Both the position numbers and the translations under genes were made by a program. From contig NZ_ATHL01000138.1 of assembly GCF_000445125.1 (NCBI RefSeq), forward strand, positions 1-48,769: 48,769 bases of DNA, written 5' to 3'. Of the stretch, positions 19,912 to 28,608 are shown in pieces (within the stretch, counting starts at the first letter, position 1; each line of letters begins with the position of its first letter). The notes beneath the pieces are model-generated. The model worked only from the letters and a program-made list of their open reading frames with translations, ran no database searches and was not told the DNA's origin. Origin of the DNA: Novosphingobium lindaniclasticum LE124. GTDB taxonomy: Bacteria > Pseudomonadota > Alphaproteobacteria > Sphingomonadales > Sphingomonadaceae.

Positions 19912-21579
19912 TTAATCGGCGGAATGAGCCGGGGAAGGGACGAAACGGCGGTAAGGATTTCCAAAGCGCCTGCGGTCCGCAATGACTTCATGCGCGCAGT
20001 TGTGCCCAGGCGCGCCTGTCACGCCGCCGCCGGGATGAGTACCAGAACCACACATGTAAAGCCCCTTGACCGGCCCGCGATAGGCGCCGTGCCCCAGCAC
20101 CGGGCGGGCCGACCACATCTGGTCCAGCGTCAGGTTGCCGTGCATGATGTCGCCGCCGACCAGACCGAACTTGCGCTCCAGTCCCTTCGGACTGAGCACC
20201 TGCCTGCCGAGGATCGAGGCGCGGAAGCCGGGGGCATATTCTTCCATGGTATCGATCACGGTGTCCGCCGCCTTGCTTTCCTCGGCGTCCCAGTCACGCG
20301 GAGTGCCATCATCCTTGGCAGGCAGTTCCGGCGCGAACTGCTGGCAGAACAGGCTGGCGACATGCTGGCCCTCCGGCGCAAGGCTGTCGTCCACGGCCGA
20401 GGGGATCAGCATCTCGACGATCGGTTTCTTCGACCAGCCATGGCTCTTCGCATCCAGGAAAGCGCGGTCCATGTAGTCGAGTGTCGGTGCGATGATGATT
20501 CCGGACCGGTGATGCTCGCCCACTCCACCCGGCTGGCTTGTAGGAAGGCACGTGAACCGGGGGAGTTCGGAAAGCGCGACGTTCATGCGGAAAGTGCCGC
20601 TGCCCGCCTTGAAGCCGCTCATGCGGCGGCGGAAGTCGGGCGGTAGGTCGCTTTGTCCGATCATTCTGCCGTAGAGCAGCTTCGGCCCGACATTCGCGAT
20701 CACGCGCAGGGCGGGGATCTCCTTGCCGCTTTCCAAGCGTACGCCCGCGACCTTGCCGCCATCGACGAGTACCCGATCGACCGGGCTTTCGAGGCTGATC
20801 TCCACGCCCAGCGCGCGGCAAACCTCACCCATGATGCGCGTGATCGTACCCATGCCGCCGATCACGTGCCCCCAAGCGCCTTTCTTGCCGTTCACCTCGC
20901 CGAAGACATGGTGCAGCAGGACATAGGCGCTGCCCGGCGTATCCGGCGAAGCGTAGTTGCCGACCACGGCGTCGAAACCGAAGGCGGCTTTCACCGCTTC
21001 GCTCTCGAACCAGCCGTCCAGCAGCGAGCGGGCGGACTTGGTGAAGAGGTCGAGCACGTCGCGCTGAGCCTCGATGGGGAGGCCTGCAAGCCTGCGCCCC
21101 TGGAACGCCGCATCGATCAGTCCGCGCCAGCCTTCGCCGGCGTTGGGCGGGCACTTCAGGGCAAGATCGCGCAGCACGTCCGCAACCGTCTCCAGCGCGT
21201 CGTAGTAGGCCGGCAGCGCCTCGGCATCGTGCTTGGAGAAGCGGCGGAACTCCGCCTGCGTGCGCTCCAGCCCCCCGCCCAGCTTCAGGTAGCCGCCGTC
21301 TTCCTGCGGCAGCATGTTCGAGATCGGCCGTTCGATCACACGGTAGCCATGGTCGGCCAGCCGCATGTCGGCGATGACCTTCGGCTGGAGCAGGCTGACG
21401 GTATAGCTGGCGACCGAATTGCGAAAGCCGGGGTGGAACTCTTCCGTCACGGCAGCGCCGCCGATCACGTCGCGGCGTTCCAGAATGCGGACCTTCAGCC
21501 CCGCCCGGGCGAGATAGAACGCGCAGACGAGACCGTTGTGGCCGCCGCCGATGATCAAGGCATCGTACCGGATAGTCAT
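19912..21579 (-). CDS. FAD-dependent oxidoreductase, phytoene-desaturase-like (PYROXD2 type)
   Basis: A 555-aa flavoprotein. The N-terminal Rossmann FAD site is YDALIIGGGHNGLVCAFYLA (residues 5-24), with the ribose-binding glutamate in VRILERRDVIGG. The C-terminal flavin site is GLYMCGSGTHPGGGVTGAPG, characteristic of the phytoene-dehydrogenase-related COG1233 group that includes human PYROXD2. No carotenoid gene is nearby, so carotenoid desaturation is unlikely. The 9-bp gap to the APC permease on the same strand suggests an operon in which the permease imports an amino acid or amine and this enzyme oxidises it (inference). ATG start, weak ribosome-binding site. Confidence 0.9.
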   Translation of the reverse strand: MTIRYDALIIGGGHNGLVCAFYLARAGLKVRILERRDVIGGAAVTEEFHPGFRNSVASYTVSLLQPKVIADMRLADHGYRVIERPISNMLPQEDGGYLKLGGGLERTQAEFRRFSKHDAEALPAYYDALETVADVLRDLALKCPPNAGEGWRGLIDAAFQGRRLAGLPIEAQRDVLDLFTKSARSLLDGWFESEAVKAAFGFDAVVGNYASPDTPGSAYVLLHHVFGEVNGKKGAWGHVIGGMGTITRIMGEVCRALGVEISLESPVDRVLVDGGKVAGVRLESGKEIPALRVIANVGPKLLYGRMIGQSDLPPDFRRRMSGFKAGSGTFRMNVALSELPRFTCLPTSQPGGVGEHHRSGIIIAPTLDYMDRAFLDAKSHGWSKKPIVEMLIPSAVDDSLAPEGQHVASLFCQQFAPELPAKDDGTPRDWDAEESKAADTVIDTMEEYAPGFRASILGRQVLSPKGLERKFGLVGGDIMHGNLTLDQMWSARPVLGHGAYRGPVKGLYMCGSGTHPGGGVTGAPGHNCAHEVIADRRRFGNPYRRFVPSPAHSAD

Positions 21580-21588
21580 GCGGCGGGT

Positions 21589-22893
21589 CTAATCCACGTC
21601 GCTGCGCCGAAGCCAGAGCCATATCGGCAGGCCCAGCACCATCAGGACGAAGCTCAGTCCGCTGGCGCCGATGCCGGCGCCCCACAGCGTCCAGAGCGCG
21701 TAAAGCGTTCCGACCAGCGCCGGCACCCGCGCGACGCCCAGCTTTAGCGCCGCCAGAGCGCAGGCGAGGTAAAGCCAGAGCGTTGCCGAAGTGGAAAGCA
21801 GCAGCAGGTACTCGAACAGCGCCTGCATCGTCCGGCTGGCGTTCATCGCCGCGAACAGGCTGGCGACCACGGCGGAGATCAGCAGCGCGCGCCGGGCGGT
21901 GCCGCGCGCATCGGTCTCGGCGAACCAGGCGGGCAGCAGGCGGCGCGCGGCCATGTCGCGCACCATCTCCGCTTCCAGCAATGTCCAGCCGTTCAGGGCG
22001 CCGATGCAACTGATGACGGCGAAGATCGCGACCAGGGTGGCGACGTCTCCGTCGAGGAACCGGGAGACGAACGTGGCGAAGGGCGCTGCCGAGTGGGCGG
22101 CCTGGTCTCTCGGCAGCAGCAGTGCGATGGCCGAACAGACCATGAGGTAGAGCACGCCTGTCAGGGCGGTGCCCCAGAGCGTCGCGCGTGCCACATTGAC
22201 TTCCGGTCTGCGGACGCGCGCCGCTGCGACGCTTGCGGACTCGAAGCCGAGCAGCGCCCAGAGGGTGAGAGTGGCCGCCCCGTTGACGGCACCGGCATTC
22301 ACTTCCGTAGCGTCGAAGCGGGGAAGAGAGGCCTGTCCGCTCGAGACGACGTAGACGGCCAGGAAGATCACGACCAGCAAGGGGATCACCTTCAGCCCTA
22401 GCGTCACGATCTGGAACCCGCCTGCGGCTCGGGTTCCTCGCAGGTTGATGAGCGTCATCAGCCAGAGTAGCGCAATGGCGGCGAGTGCCGGAACGTAGGC
22501 TCCGCGCCCCAGGAACGGCATCATGCTCGACAGGTAGCTGACGGCCGCCACTGCGATCGTCACGACCGAGGTCCAGAGCGAGACGAGGTAGATCCAGCTT
22601 ATGAAGAAGCCCGCGCGCCGTCCGAACGCTTCGGTTACGAAACCGGCGGGGCCGCCAGCGGAAGGACGGGCATGGGTCAGCCGGCTCAGGACGAAAGCGA
22701 GGACGAGGGCGCCGCTGATCGTCGCCAGCCAGCCGATCACCCCGTTCCAGCCGAACGGCGCCAGACTGGCGGGCAGCAGAAAGACGCCCGAGCCGATCAT
22801 GTTCCCCATGACCAGCGCAACCGCCGCCATGAGCCCGAGGCTGCCGGCCGATGTCCTAAGGCGCGGATCGCTGCTGTCCCGGTCGCCTGCCAT
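21589..22893 (-). CDS. APC-superfamily amino-acid permease
   Basis: A 434-aa transporter with about 12 membrane segments. The first membrane helix contains the unwound substrate-binding motif VMGNMIGSGVFLLPASLAPF, typical of the AdiC/YjeH/CadB branch (basic amino acid/polyamine antiporter family). Later features include the helix-6 region TLTLWALLGFESASVAAARV, where APC transporters place substrate-binding residues. Which amino acid or amine it moves cannot be read off. It is the upstream partner of the FAD oxidoreductase (9 bp apart), and about 150 bp downstream of a gamma-glutamyltransferase on the same strand. ATG start. Confidence 0.9.
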   Translation of the reverse strand: MAGDRDSSDPRLRTSAGSLGLMAAVALVMGNMIGSGVFLLPASLAPFGWNGVIGWLATISGALVLAFVLSRLTHARPSAGGPAGFVTEAFGRRAGFFISWIYLVSLWTSVVTIAVAAVSYLSSMMPFLGRGAYVPALAAIALLWLMTLINLRGTRAAGGFQIVTLGLKVIPLLVVIFLAVYVVSSGQASLPRFDATEVNAGAVNGAATLTLWALLGFESASVAAARVRRPEVNVARATLWGTALTGVLYLMVCSAIALLLPRDQAAHSAAPFATFVSRFLDGDVATLVAIFAVISCIGALNGWTLLEAEMVRDMAARRLLPAWFAETDARGTARRALLISAVVASLFAAMNASRTMQALFEYLLLLSTSATLWLYLACALAALKLGVARVPALVGTLYALWTLWGAGIGASGLSFVLMVLGLPIWLWLRRSDVD

Positions 22894-23042
22894 ATGTCGT
22901 TTCTCTTGCTGAAGCAGCGCGATCGAAACGGCTGCGCGTGAATCGGGGGGCGGTGAAGGCGGCGGCCCCTAAGGCAAGATCATGCGCCGATCAACAAGGC
23001 AAGGGTCAACGAGGCGAGACGATCGGGATCGGAACCTTCCGA

Positions 23043-24785
23043 TCAGAACCCGCGCGCTACGCCCTCTCTCCGGGGATCGGCACCGCCGACGTAGCCCTTC
23101 GGCGTGGCGATGACGGCCTGCAGGCCGGACTCCTCTCCCTTGGAGGTGGACAGCGGCATGTTCCGCGCTGCCAGGGCTTCCAAGATCGGCTGCGGAAACG
23201 CGTCCGCGCTGTAGGTGTCTCCCTTGGCGACGAGGTTGGGCAGCGAGACGGCTTCCTGCGGCGTCATCTTCCAGTCCAGCAGGGCCACCAGCACCTTCAG
23301 GTTGTAGGCCTGGATCGCCGAGCCGCCCGGCGATCCCGCCGCCGCCACGAACTTGCGCTGCGGCGTCAGGACGATGGCGGGCGCCATGCTCGAGCGGGGG
23401 CGCTTACCGGGGGCAGGGGCGTTGGCGGCCTTCGCGCCGTCGGGATCGGTGGGGCTGAACGAGAAATCGGTGAGCTGGTTGTTGAGGAAGAACCCGCCGA
23501 CCATTCGTCCGGAACCGAAAATGCTCTCGACCGTGGTGGTCATGGAAACGACGTTGCCTGCGGCGTCGACGATGACGATGTGGCTGGTGCCGCCCGGCTC
23601 CTGAGTCGTATCGGGTCCGACCTTCGGCGCGCCGTCGGGCAGGCCGAAGGTCACCGGGCCGGCGCGTTCGCCGATCTCTGCCGCCCGGCGCTGGAGGTAG
23701 GCCGTGGCGAGCAGTCCGTTCAGCGGAACCTGTACGAAGGCGGGATCGCCGACGTAGCGGTCGCGATCGGCATAGGCCAGGCGGCTCGCCTGCGCGAACT
23801 GGAACCAGGCCTTCTCGTCGGACGCGTCACGCTTGGCGATGTCGGTATGTTCGAGCACGCCCAGCGCGATCTGCAATCCGGGGCCGCCCGAGGGCGCCTG
23901 CGGTGTGCAGACCAGATAGACGCGGTAGGGACGGCAAAGCGCAGGGCCGGAATGGGGGCGGTAGTTCGCCAGGTCCGCCAGCGTGATCGTGCCGGGCCGG
24001 GAGTCCTGATGCACCCTGTCGACGATCTTTTGGGCGAGCGGCCCGGTGAGAAGGCCGGAGGCGCCGTAGCGGGCTATGCGGTCCAGCGACTGCGCATAGT
24101 CCGCGTTCCTGAGCCGGTCGCCAGCGACGTATGGCGTACCGTCGGCCTTGGTGAAGTAGCGCTTCGCGTCCGGTGCCGAGGCTTGGGGGGCCTTGCTGGC
24201 GATCATCCCGGCCAAACGCGGGCTGACGGTGAAGCCGTCAGTCGCCAGGGAGCGAGCCTCATCGAACAGGCCGGACCAGGGTAGCTTGCCGTGATCGCGA
24301 TGCGCCATGTCGAGCATCGCTACCGCTCCGGGCACGCCCGTGGAGATACCGCCGAGCACCGCCTCGACGAACGGCAGGCGATTGCCGTCCTTGTCGAGGA
24401 ACAGCCGATCGCTGGCTCCGGCAGGTGCGACTTCGCGGCCGTCGTAGGCCGTCGCCTGGCGGGTCTTGGCATCGTAATAGACCATGAAGGCCCCGCCGCC
24501 GAGACCGGAGCTTTGCGGCTCGACAAGGCCGAGCACGGCCTGGATCGCCACGGCCGCATCCACGGCGGAGCCTCCTGCCTTGAGGATGTCGGTGCCGGCT
24601 TTGACTGCGAGCGGATTGGCGGCGGCGACCATGGCATGGGGCGCCGTCGCCGATTGCGCCCGCTTTTGCGGTTGTGCGCTTGCCGGCCGCTCCAGCAGAG
24701 CGGTGGGCTGGGCCAAGGCGGGTGAGCCGGCCGCAAGCACGAGAGCCGGCAGGCCGAAAGCCAGGATCGATCGGCGCAAGGTCAT
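23043..24785 (-). CDS. ggt: Gamma-glutamyltransferase (glutathione hydrolase), exported
   Basis: A 580-aa Ntn-hydrolase that removes gamma-glutamyl groups from glutathione and similar compounds in the periplasm. Signal peptide: MTLRRSILAFGLPALVLAAG ending ALAQ. The large-subunit N-terminus reads MVAAANPLAVKAGTDILKAG and SSGLGGGAFMVYYD. The autocatalytic cleavage site and new N-terminal nucleophile is the Thr of GGTSHIVIVDAAGNVVSMTT, followed by FLNNQLTDFS, RSSMAPAIVL and AAGSPGGSAI of the small subunit. The frame is open to 24890. I take the ATG at 24785 because it puts the signal peptide first; ATG at 24806 (MPIVSRR) is also possible, and neither has a good ribosome-binding site. It is divergent from the MarR operon. 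Confidence 0.93.
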   Translation of the reverse strand: MTLRRSILAFGLPALVLAAGSPALAQPTALLERPASAQPQKRAQSATAPHAMVAAANPLAVKAGTDILKAGGSAVDAAVAIQAVLGLVEPQSSGLGGGAFMVYYDAKTRQATAYDGREVAPAGASDRLFLDKDGNRLPFVEAVLGGISTGVPGAVAMLDMAHRDHGKLPWSGLFDEARSLATDGFTVSPRLAGMIASKAPQASAPDAKRYFTKADGTPYVAGDRLRNADYAQSLDRIARYGASGLLTGPLAQKIVDRVHQDSRPGTITLADLANYRPHSGPALCRPYRVYLVCTPQAPSGGPGLQIALGVLEHTDIAKRDASDEKAWFQFAQASRLAYADRDRYVGDPAFVQVPLNGLLATAYLQRRAAEIGERAGPVTFGLPDGAPKVGPDTTQEPGGTSHIVIVDAAGNVVSMTTTVESIFGSGRMVGGFFLNNQLTDFSFSPTDPDGAKAANAPAPGKRPRSSMAPAIVLTPQRKFVAAAGSPGGSAIQAYNLKVLVALLDWKMTPQEAVSLPNLVAKGDTYSADAFPQPILEALAARNMPLSTSKGEESGLQAVIATPKGYVGGADPRREGVARGF

Positions 24786-24875
24786 TCTCCGGGACACGAT
24801 AGGCATTTGCAGTGACTTAGCGGGTCGATCCCGGCGGCGCCACCCTCGCAGGAACGCGGCGAATGGATCGCTAGG

Positions 24876-24905
24876 TTGCAATAACCTCAACGCCGATCAC
24901 ATAAT
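24876..24905 (+). promoter_or_regulatory. Candidate promoter of the MarR-efflux operon
   Basis: TTGCAA (24876-24881), 18 bp, CATAAT (24900-24905) is a fair sigma-70 match in the marR/ggt divergent region. It would give a leader of about 45 nt that contains the operator-like repeat. A second possibility is TTGCGC (24923-24928), 16 bp, TAATTA (24945-24950). Confidence 0.4.
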
Positions 24906-24932
24906 ATCCACGTCAAACCAGCTTGCGCGGAA

Positions 24933-24950
24933 TAGTTAGCCGTCTAATTA
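24933..24950. promoter_or_regulatory. MarR-type operator candidate
   Basis: TAGTTAG (24933-24939), four bases, CTAATTA (24944-24950) is an A/T-rich inverted repeat with one mismatch, 8 bp before the marR ATG. Palindromes of 16-20 bp overlapping the promoter are the usual MarR-family autoregulatory sites, and this one contrasts with the GC-rich surroundings. Confidence 0.5.
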
Positions 24951-24957
24951 CCGCCTC

Positions 24958-25410
24958 ATGCAAGATCGACAATCGAGCGAGAAGGCTCTGGCTGCAAGGC
25001 TGGGGCCGGTTTCGCGTTCATGGCAACAACTGGCCGATTCGGCACTGTCGTCCCTGGGGGTATCGAACTCCTCGGGCTGGGCGCTTGTCCATCTGCTGCG
25101 TCTCGGCCGTGCGGTGCGGCAGGGCGACCTTGCGCGTGCCATCAACGTGACCGAGCCTTCATTGGTGCGGACCCTGCACTTGCTCGAAGACGCCGGGCTG
25201 CTCGAGCGCGTGGCCGATGACAACGATCGCCGGGCCAAGCACTTGCGGCTGACCGAGGAAGGCCTCGTCGCTGCCAAGCGCATCGATAAGCGATTGATCG
25301 AGTTGCGTGCGAGCCTCCTCGATGGCATTTCAACCGAAGATGTCGAGACTGTCGTGCGGGTGCTGGATCGCATCTCCGCGCGCATTGCGGAAAGCGCCGC
25401 CCGGCAATGA
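24958..25410 (+). CDS. MarR-family transcriptional regulator of the efflux operon
   Basis: A 150-aa winged-helix repressor. The recognition region is RQGDLARAINVTEPSLVRTL (about 58-77), and the wing is DDNDRRAKHLRLTEEG (about 88-103), the canonical D-x-R-D/R motif of MarR proteins. Flanking helices form the dimer domain. It is first in an operon with a FUSC/HlyD/NodT efflux system, overlapping the pump gene by 4 bp (ATGA), so it very probably represses the operon and is relieved by a substrate, perhaps a phenolic or aromatic acid. The ATG at 24958 has no Shine-Dalgarno sequence and lies only 8 bp after a possible -10, so the message may be leaderless. Confidence 0.9.
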   Translation: MQDRQSSEKALAARLGPVSRSWQQLADSALSSLGVSNSSGWALVHLLRLGRAVRQGDLARAINVTEPSLVRTLHLLEDAGLLERVADDNDRRAKHLRLTEEGLVAAKRIDKRLIELRASLLDGISTEDVETVVRVLDRISARIAESAARQ

Positions 25411-27470
25411 CGAAGCGTTTCGGAATGGACGCCGCGCTGTTCTCCGTGAAGGCCTACCTGGCCTCGATGCTGGCTATCTACATATCGCTCTCCATCGGCC
25501 TGGAGCGTCCTTACTGGGCGTTCCTGACCTCGTACATTGTGGCGCAGCCACTAGCCGGCGCGGTGGTATCGAAAGCGATGTTCCGCGTAGTCGGCACTTT
25601 CGTCGGGGCAGGCATGGCCGTGATCCTGGTGCCCAACCTCGTTCAGGCGCCTGAATTGCTGGTCATCGGAACGGGGGCGTGGCTGGCTCTCTGTGTCTTT
25701 GTGTCGCTGCTGGACCGTACGCCGCGATCCTACGCCTTCGTGCTTGCGGGCTACACGGCGGTGCTCATCGTGCTGCCGAGCGTGGACGTGCCCGAGACGA
25801 TCTTCACCGTCGCCAGCCTGCGCGTGCAGGAGATCACGATCGGTATCGTCTGCAGCAGCTTCGTTCATGCACTGGTGTTTCCGAGATCCGTCTCCGCATT
25901 CATGCTGCAACGCGTCTCTACCATCCTGGACGACGCGGAGCGCTGGTCGCGAGACTCGCTGCACGCCGAACCGGACGCGACGATCGACAAGGAGCGCCAG
26001 CGCCTTGCCCTCGACGTCACCGAACTTCACCAACTGTCCATCCATCTCCCTTACGAGACCACGCGGATAGCGCCGCGCATCCGCACGGTGCGGGCCTTGC
26101 AGGATCAACTCTCGCTCATCATGCCGCTGGGCGCCGCCGTGACCGATCGGATTGCGCAGCTCGATGCCGCGAAGGCCATTCCTGCCGATGTGGAGAAACT
26201 GCTGGCGGATGCACGCGACTGGTTCGGGCAGTTGAACGCGTTGTCGCTTGCGGAGCGTGAAGAGGCCGCCGTGGCCTTGCAGCGGCGTAGCCGTGCACTC
26301 GAACCTGAAGTTGGGCCGGACGCCTCCTGGAACGAGTTGATCCTGCTCAGCCTCCTGTCGCGGCTTTCAGCGCTGATTGGGGCCCATCGCGACTGCCGGA
26401 TCCTGGCGGAACAGCTGGCTACGCCAAGCACCAGGCCCGTCAGCCCGCGTGCGGCGGAACTGGTGGAAGGACGGCGAGGGCGGGAGCTTCATGTCGATGT
26501 CGGCGGAGCCACCCGCGGCGCCATCGGTGCATTCCTCACCATCGTCATCGGCTGCGCGCTGTGGATCGGCAGCGGCTGGCACGAGGGTGCCACTGCCGTC
26601 ATGCTCGCCGGCGTCTTCACTGCCCTGTTCGCTGCCGCTCCGGATCCGCTGGCGCCCTTGCGCACGTTCTTCACCGGCACGTTCATAGCGACCCTGATCG
26701 GGCTGCTCTACGGGTTCGTACTCTTGCCGCGGCTCGACGGTTTCGTCGAATATGCCCTGGCAATGGCGCCGATGCTGCTCATGTTGGGGGCGCTCATGCA
26801 GTCACCGCGCTGGGCCGGGATCGCTTTGCCGATGCTGCTGGGGCTGGGATCGCCCGTCCTCGTTTCGGACCAATACGTCGGCGGCTTCGCCAGCTTCGTG
26901 AACGGCGCCTTCGCGCAGCTCGTCGGCATTCTCTATGCGATCGTGGTCATTCGCCTGCTGAACTCGACCGGCACGCGCGCCGCGATCCGGCGCACCGTCC
27001 GGGCCGGCTGGGCGGATATCGCCGAGCGCGCCAACCTGATGAGCGCGCCCAACGTGCGCGCCTGGATCAACCGCATGCTGGACCGGATCGCGCTTCTGGC
27101 GCCGCGCCTCGCCATGGCCGGCCGTTCGCCCGGCGCGCCGCTCTATGACGCCCTGCGCGACCTGCGCACCGGCGTCGCGATCGGTGAACTTCGTGAACTG
27201 CGCCTCGACATGCCGCCCTCCAAGCGCGGGCCGCTTACCGAAGTTCTCCAGAAAGTCGGCGAATACTACCGCGCTCTCGATCCCGACAAGCCCGCGCCCG
27301 CAGATCCCATCCTGCTCGAGGATATCGACATTGCCATGACCGCCGTCCTGAACGACGAAGACCCGCAACTCAGCCGGGCAGGGGCGCTGGGGCTGGTTAG
27401 CCTGCGCCGCAATCTCTTCCCAGCCTCCGCCCCCAAGCCGAGCGCAGCTTCGATGGAGGCACCCGCATGA
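25407..27470 (+). CDS. FUSC-family efflux transporter (AaeB-like)
   Basis: A 687-aa inner-membrane protein with two hydrophobic blocks (about residues 12-165 and 365-520) separated and followed by cytoplasmic helical domains. This is the duplicated fusaric-acid-resistance/AaeB layout. The first block opens YLASMLAIYISLSIGLERPY; the second begins GAIGAFLTIVIGCALWIGSG. AaeB-type pumps export aromatic carboxylic acids, and fusaric-acid pumps export fusaric acid; the actual substrate here is unknown. It overlaps marR upstream and DUF1656 downstream by 4 bp each, so all are translationally coupled. Confidence 0.93.
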   Translation: MTKRFGMDAALFSVKAYLASMLAIYISLSIGLERPYWAFLTSYIVAQPLAGAVVSKAMFRVVGTFVGAGMAVILVPNLVQAPELLVIGTGAWLALCVFVSLLDRTPRSYAFVLAGYTAVLIVLPSVDVPETIFTVASLRVQEITIGIVCSSFVHALVFPRSVSAFMLQRVSTILDDAERWSRDSLHAEPDATIDKERQRLALDVTELHQLSIHLPYETTRIAPRIRTVRALQDQLSLIMPLGAAVTDRIAQLDAAKAIPADVEKLLADARDWFGQLNALSLAEREEAAVALQRRSRALEPEVGPDASWNELILLSLLSRLSALIGAHRDCRILAEQLATPSTRPVSPRAAELVEGRRGRELHVDVGGATRGAIGAFLTIVIGCALWIGSGWHEGATAVMLAGVFTALFAAAPDPLAPLRTFFTGTFIATLIGLLYGFVLLPRLDGFVEYALAMAPMLLMLGALMQSPRWAGIALPMLLGLGSPVLVSDQYVGGFASFVNGAFAQLVGILYAIVVIRLLNSTGTRAAIRRTVRAGWADIAERANLMSAPNVRAWINRMLDRIALLAPRLAMAGRSPGAPLYDALRDLRTGVAIGELRELRLDMPPSKRGPLTEVLQKVGEYYRALDPDKPAPADPILLEDIDIAMTAVLNDEDPQLSRAGALGLVSLRRNLFPASAPKPSAASMEAPA

Positions 27471-27682
27471 GAGGGGAAGTTTCCATCGACGGGGTCTTCC
27501 TGCCCACTCTGCTCGTCCTCGCGATCATCGCTTCGGCCATCACCCTGGTGCTGATGCGCATCGCCAACGTCACCGGTTTCTACCGCCTCTTCGCCTATCG
27601 GGCGATGGTGGACCTGTGTCTCTACATCCTCGTGCTCGGGCTTCTCGTCTGGGCCTCCCCCATGATCGGTTTCCGCCAATGA
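27467..27682 (+). CDS. DUF1656 (AaeX-like) small membrane protein
   Basis: A 71-aa protein with two hydrophobic helices (about 9-31 and 42-66): GVFLPTLLVLAIIASAITLV and VDLCLYILVLGLLVWASP. DUF1656 proteins, including E. coli AaeX, are encoded between or beside FUSC pump and HlyD adaptor genes and are assumed to belong to the complex, though no role is proven. It overlaps both neighbours by 4 bp (ATGA at each end). Confidence 0.92.
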   Translation: MRGEVSIDGVFLPTLLVLAIIASAITLVLMRIANVTGFYRLFAYRAMVDLCLYILVLGLLVWASPMIGFRQ

Positions 27683-28608
27683 AGCGCTTTCTTGCCCGCG
27701 TCGCTCCCAGTCTTGCCACCACTGTCCTCGTCATCCTCGCCGCCGCCATCGCGATCTGGCTCTGGCGCCATTACGAGGACAGCCCGTGGACACGCGACGG
27801 CCGCGTGCGCGCCGATGTCGTGCGCGTGACGCCGGATATCGGGGGGCTCGTCACGTCGGTCGAGGTCAGGGACAACCAGACGGTCAAGGCGGGCGACCTG
27901 CTCTTTGTGATCGACCGTCCGCGCTATTCGCTGGCAGTCGAACAGGCGCGGGCCGCCGTGACCAGCGCCCAGGCGCGGCTGGGTCAGGCGCAGCGCGAGG
28001 CGAAGCGCGATCTCGCGCTGGGCGACCTGGTGGCGACCGAAACCCATGAGCAGAACGTGGCCGCCGTCGCGACGGCGCGTGCGGCTCTCGACCAGGCGAT
28101 GAGCGCGCTCGACAAGGCCAAGCTCGATCTCGCCCGTACCAACGTCCACGCCTCGGTCAACGGCACCGTCACCAACCTCGACCTGCACCCGGGCGACTAT
28201 GTGGCGCCGGGCACGCAGGCGATGGCTTTGATCGATAGCGATTCCGTTCGTGTCGAAGGCTATTTCGAGGAAACCAAGCTCGGCAATATCCATGTCGGAT
28301 CGCCGGTGACGGTCGTGTTGATGGGCGAGGACCGCCCGCTGAAGGGCGTGGTCGAAAGCATAGCCGCCGGCATCAACGACACCACCCGCAGCGATTCTCG
28401 CAACCTCCTGCCGAGCGTGGACGCGACCTTCACCTGGGTCCGCCTCGCCCAGCGCATTCCGGTCCGCGTTCGCCTGACGCAGGTGCCCAAGGATGTGAAC
28501 CTCATCTCCGGCCGCACCGCCACCGTGACGATCGAACAGCCCGGCCAGGGCAAGCCGGCTAAGCCGGCGCAAATCCAGCCGGCGCCTTCGATGGAGGCCG
28601 CGCAGTGA
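27679..28608 (+). CDS. HlyD/EmrA-type periplasmic adaptor (AaeA-like)
   Basis: A 309-aa membrane-fusion protein linking the FUSC pump to the outer-membrane channel. It has one N-terminal membrane anchor (SLATTVLVILAAAIAIWLW, about 11-29), the split lipoyl/barrel-sandwich motifs (PDIGGLVTSVEVRDNQTVKA and LARTNVHASVNGTVTNLDLH), a short alpha-hairpin between them, and beta-barrel segments (VRVEGYFEETKLGNIHVGSP). The ATG at 27679 overlaps the DUF1656 stop by 4 bp; a longer frame from 27616 would overlap that gene heavily and was not used. It ends in a Pro/Ala-rich tail. Confidence 0.93.
   Translation: MKRFLARVAPSLATTVLVILAAAIAIWLWRHYEDSPWTRDGRVRADVVRVTPDIGGLVTSVEVRDNQTVKAGDLLFVIDRPRYSLAVEQARAAVTSAQARLGQAQREAKRDLALGDLVATETHEQNVAAVATARAALDQAMSALDKAKLDLARTNVHASVNGTVTNLDLHPGDYVAPGTQAMALIDSDSVRVEGYFEETKLGNIHVGSPVTVVLMGEDRPLKGVVESIAAGINDTTRSDSRNLLPSVDATFTWVRLAQRIPVRVRLTQVPKDVNLISGRTATVTIEQPGQGKPAKPAQIQPAPSMEAAQ

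Noticed and set aside
19912..21579. Carotenoid phytoene desaturase (crtI) assignment
   Set aside because: The sequence belongs to the wider phytoene-dehydrogenase-like group (PYROXD2 type) and there is no carotenoid gene nearby; the permease neighbour suggests another substrate.
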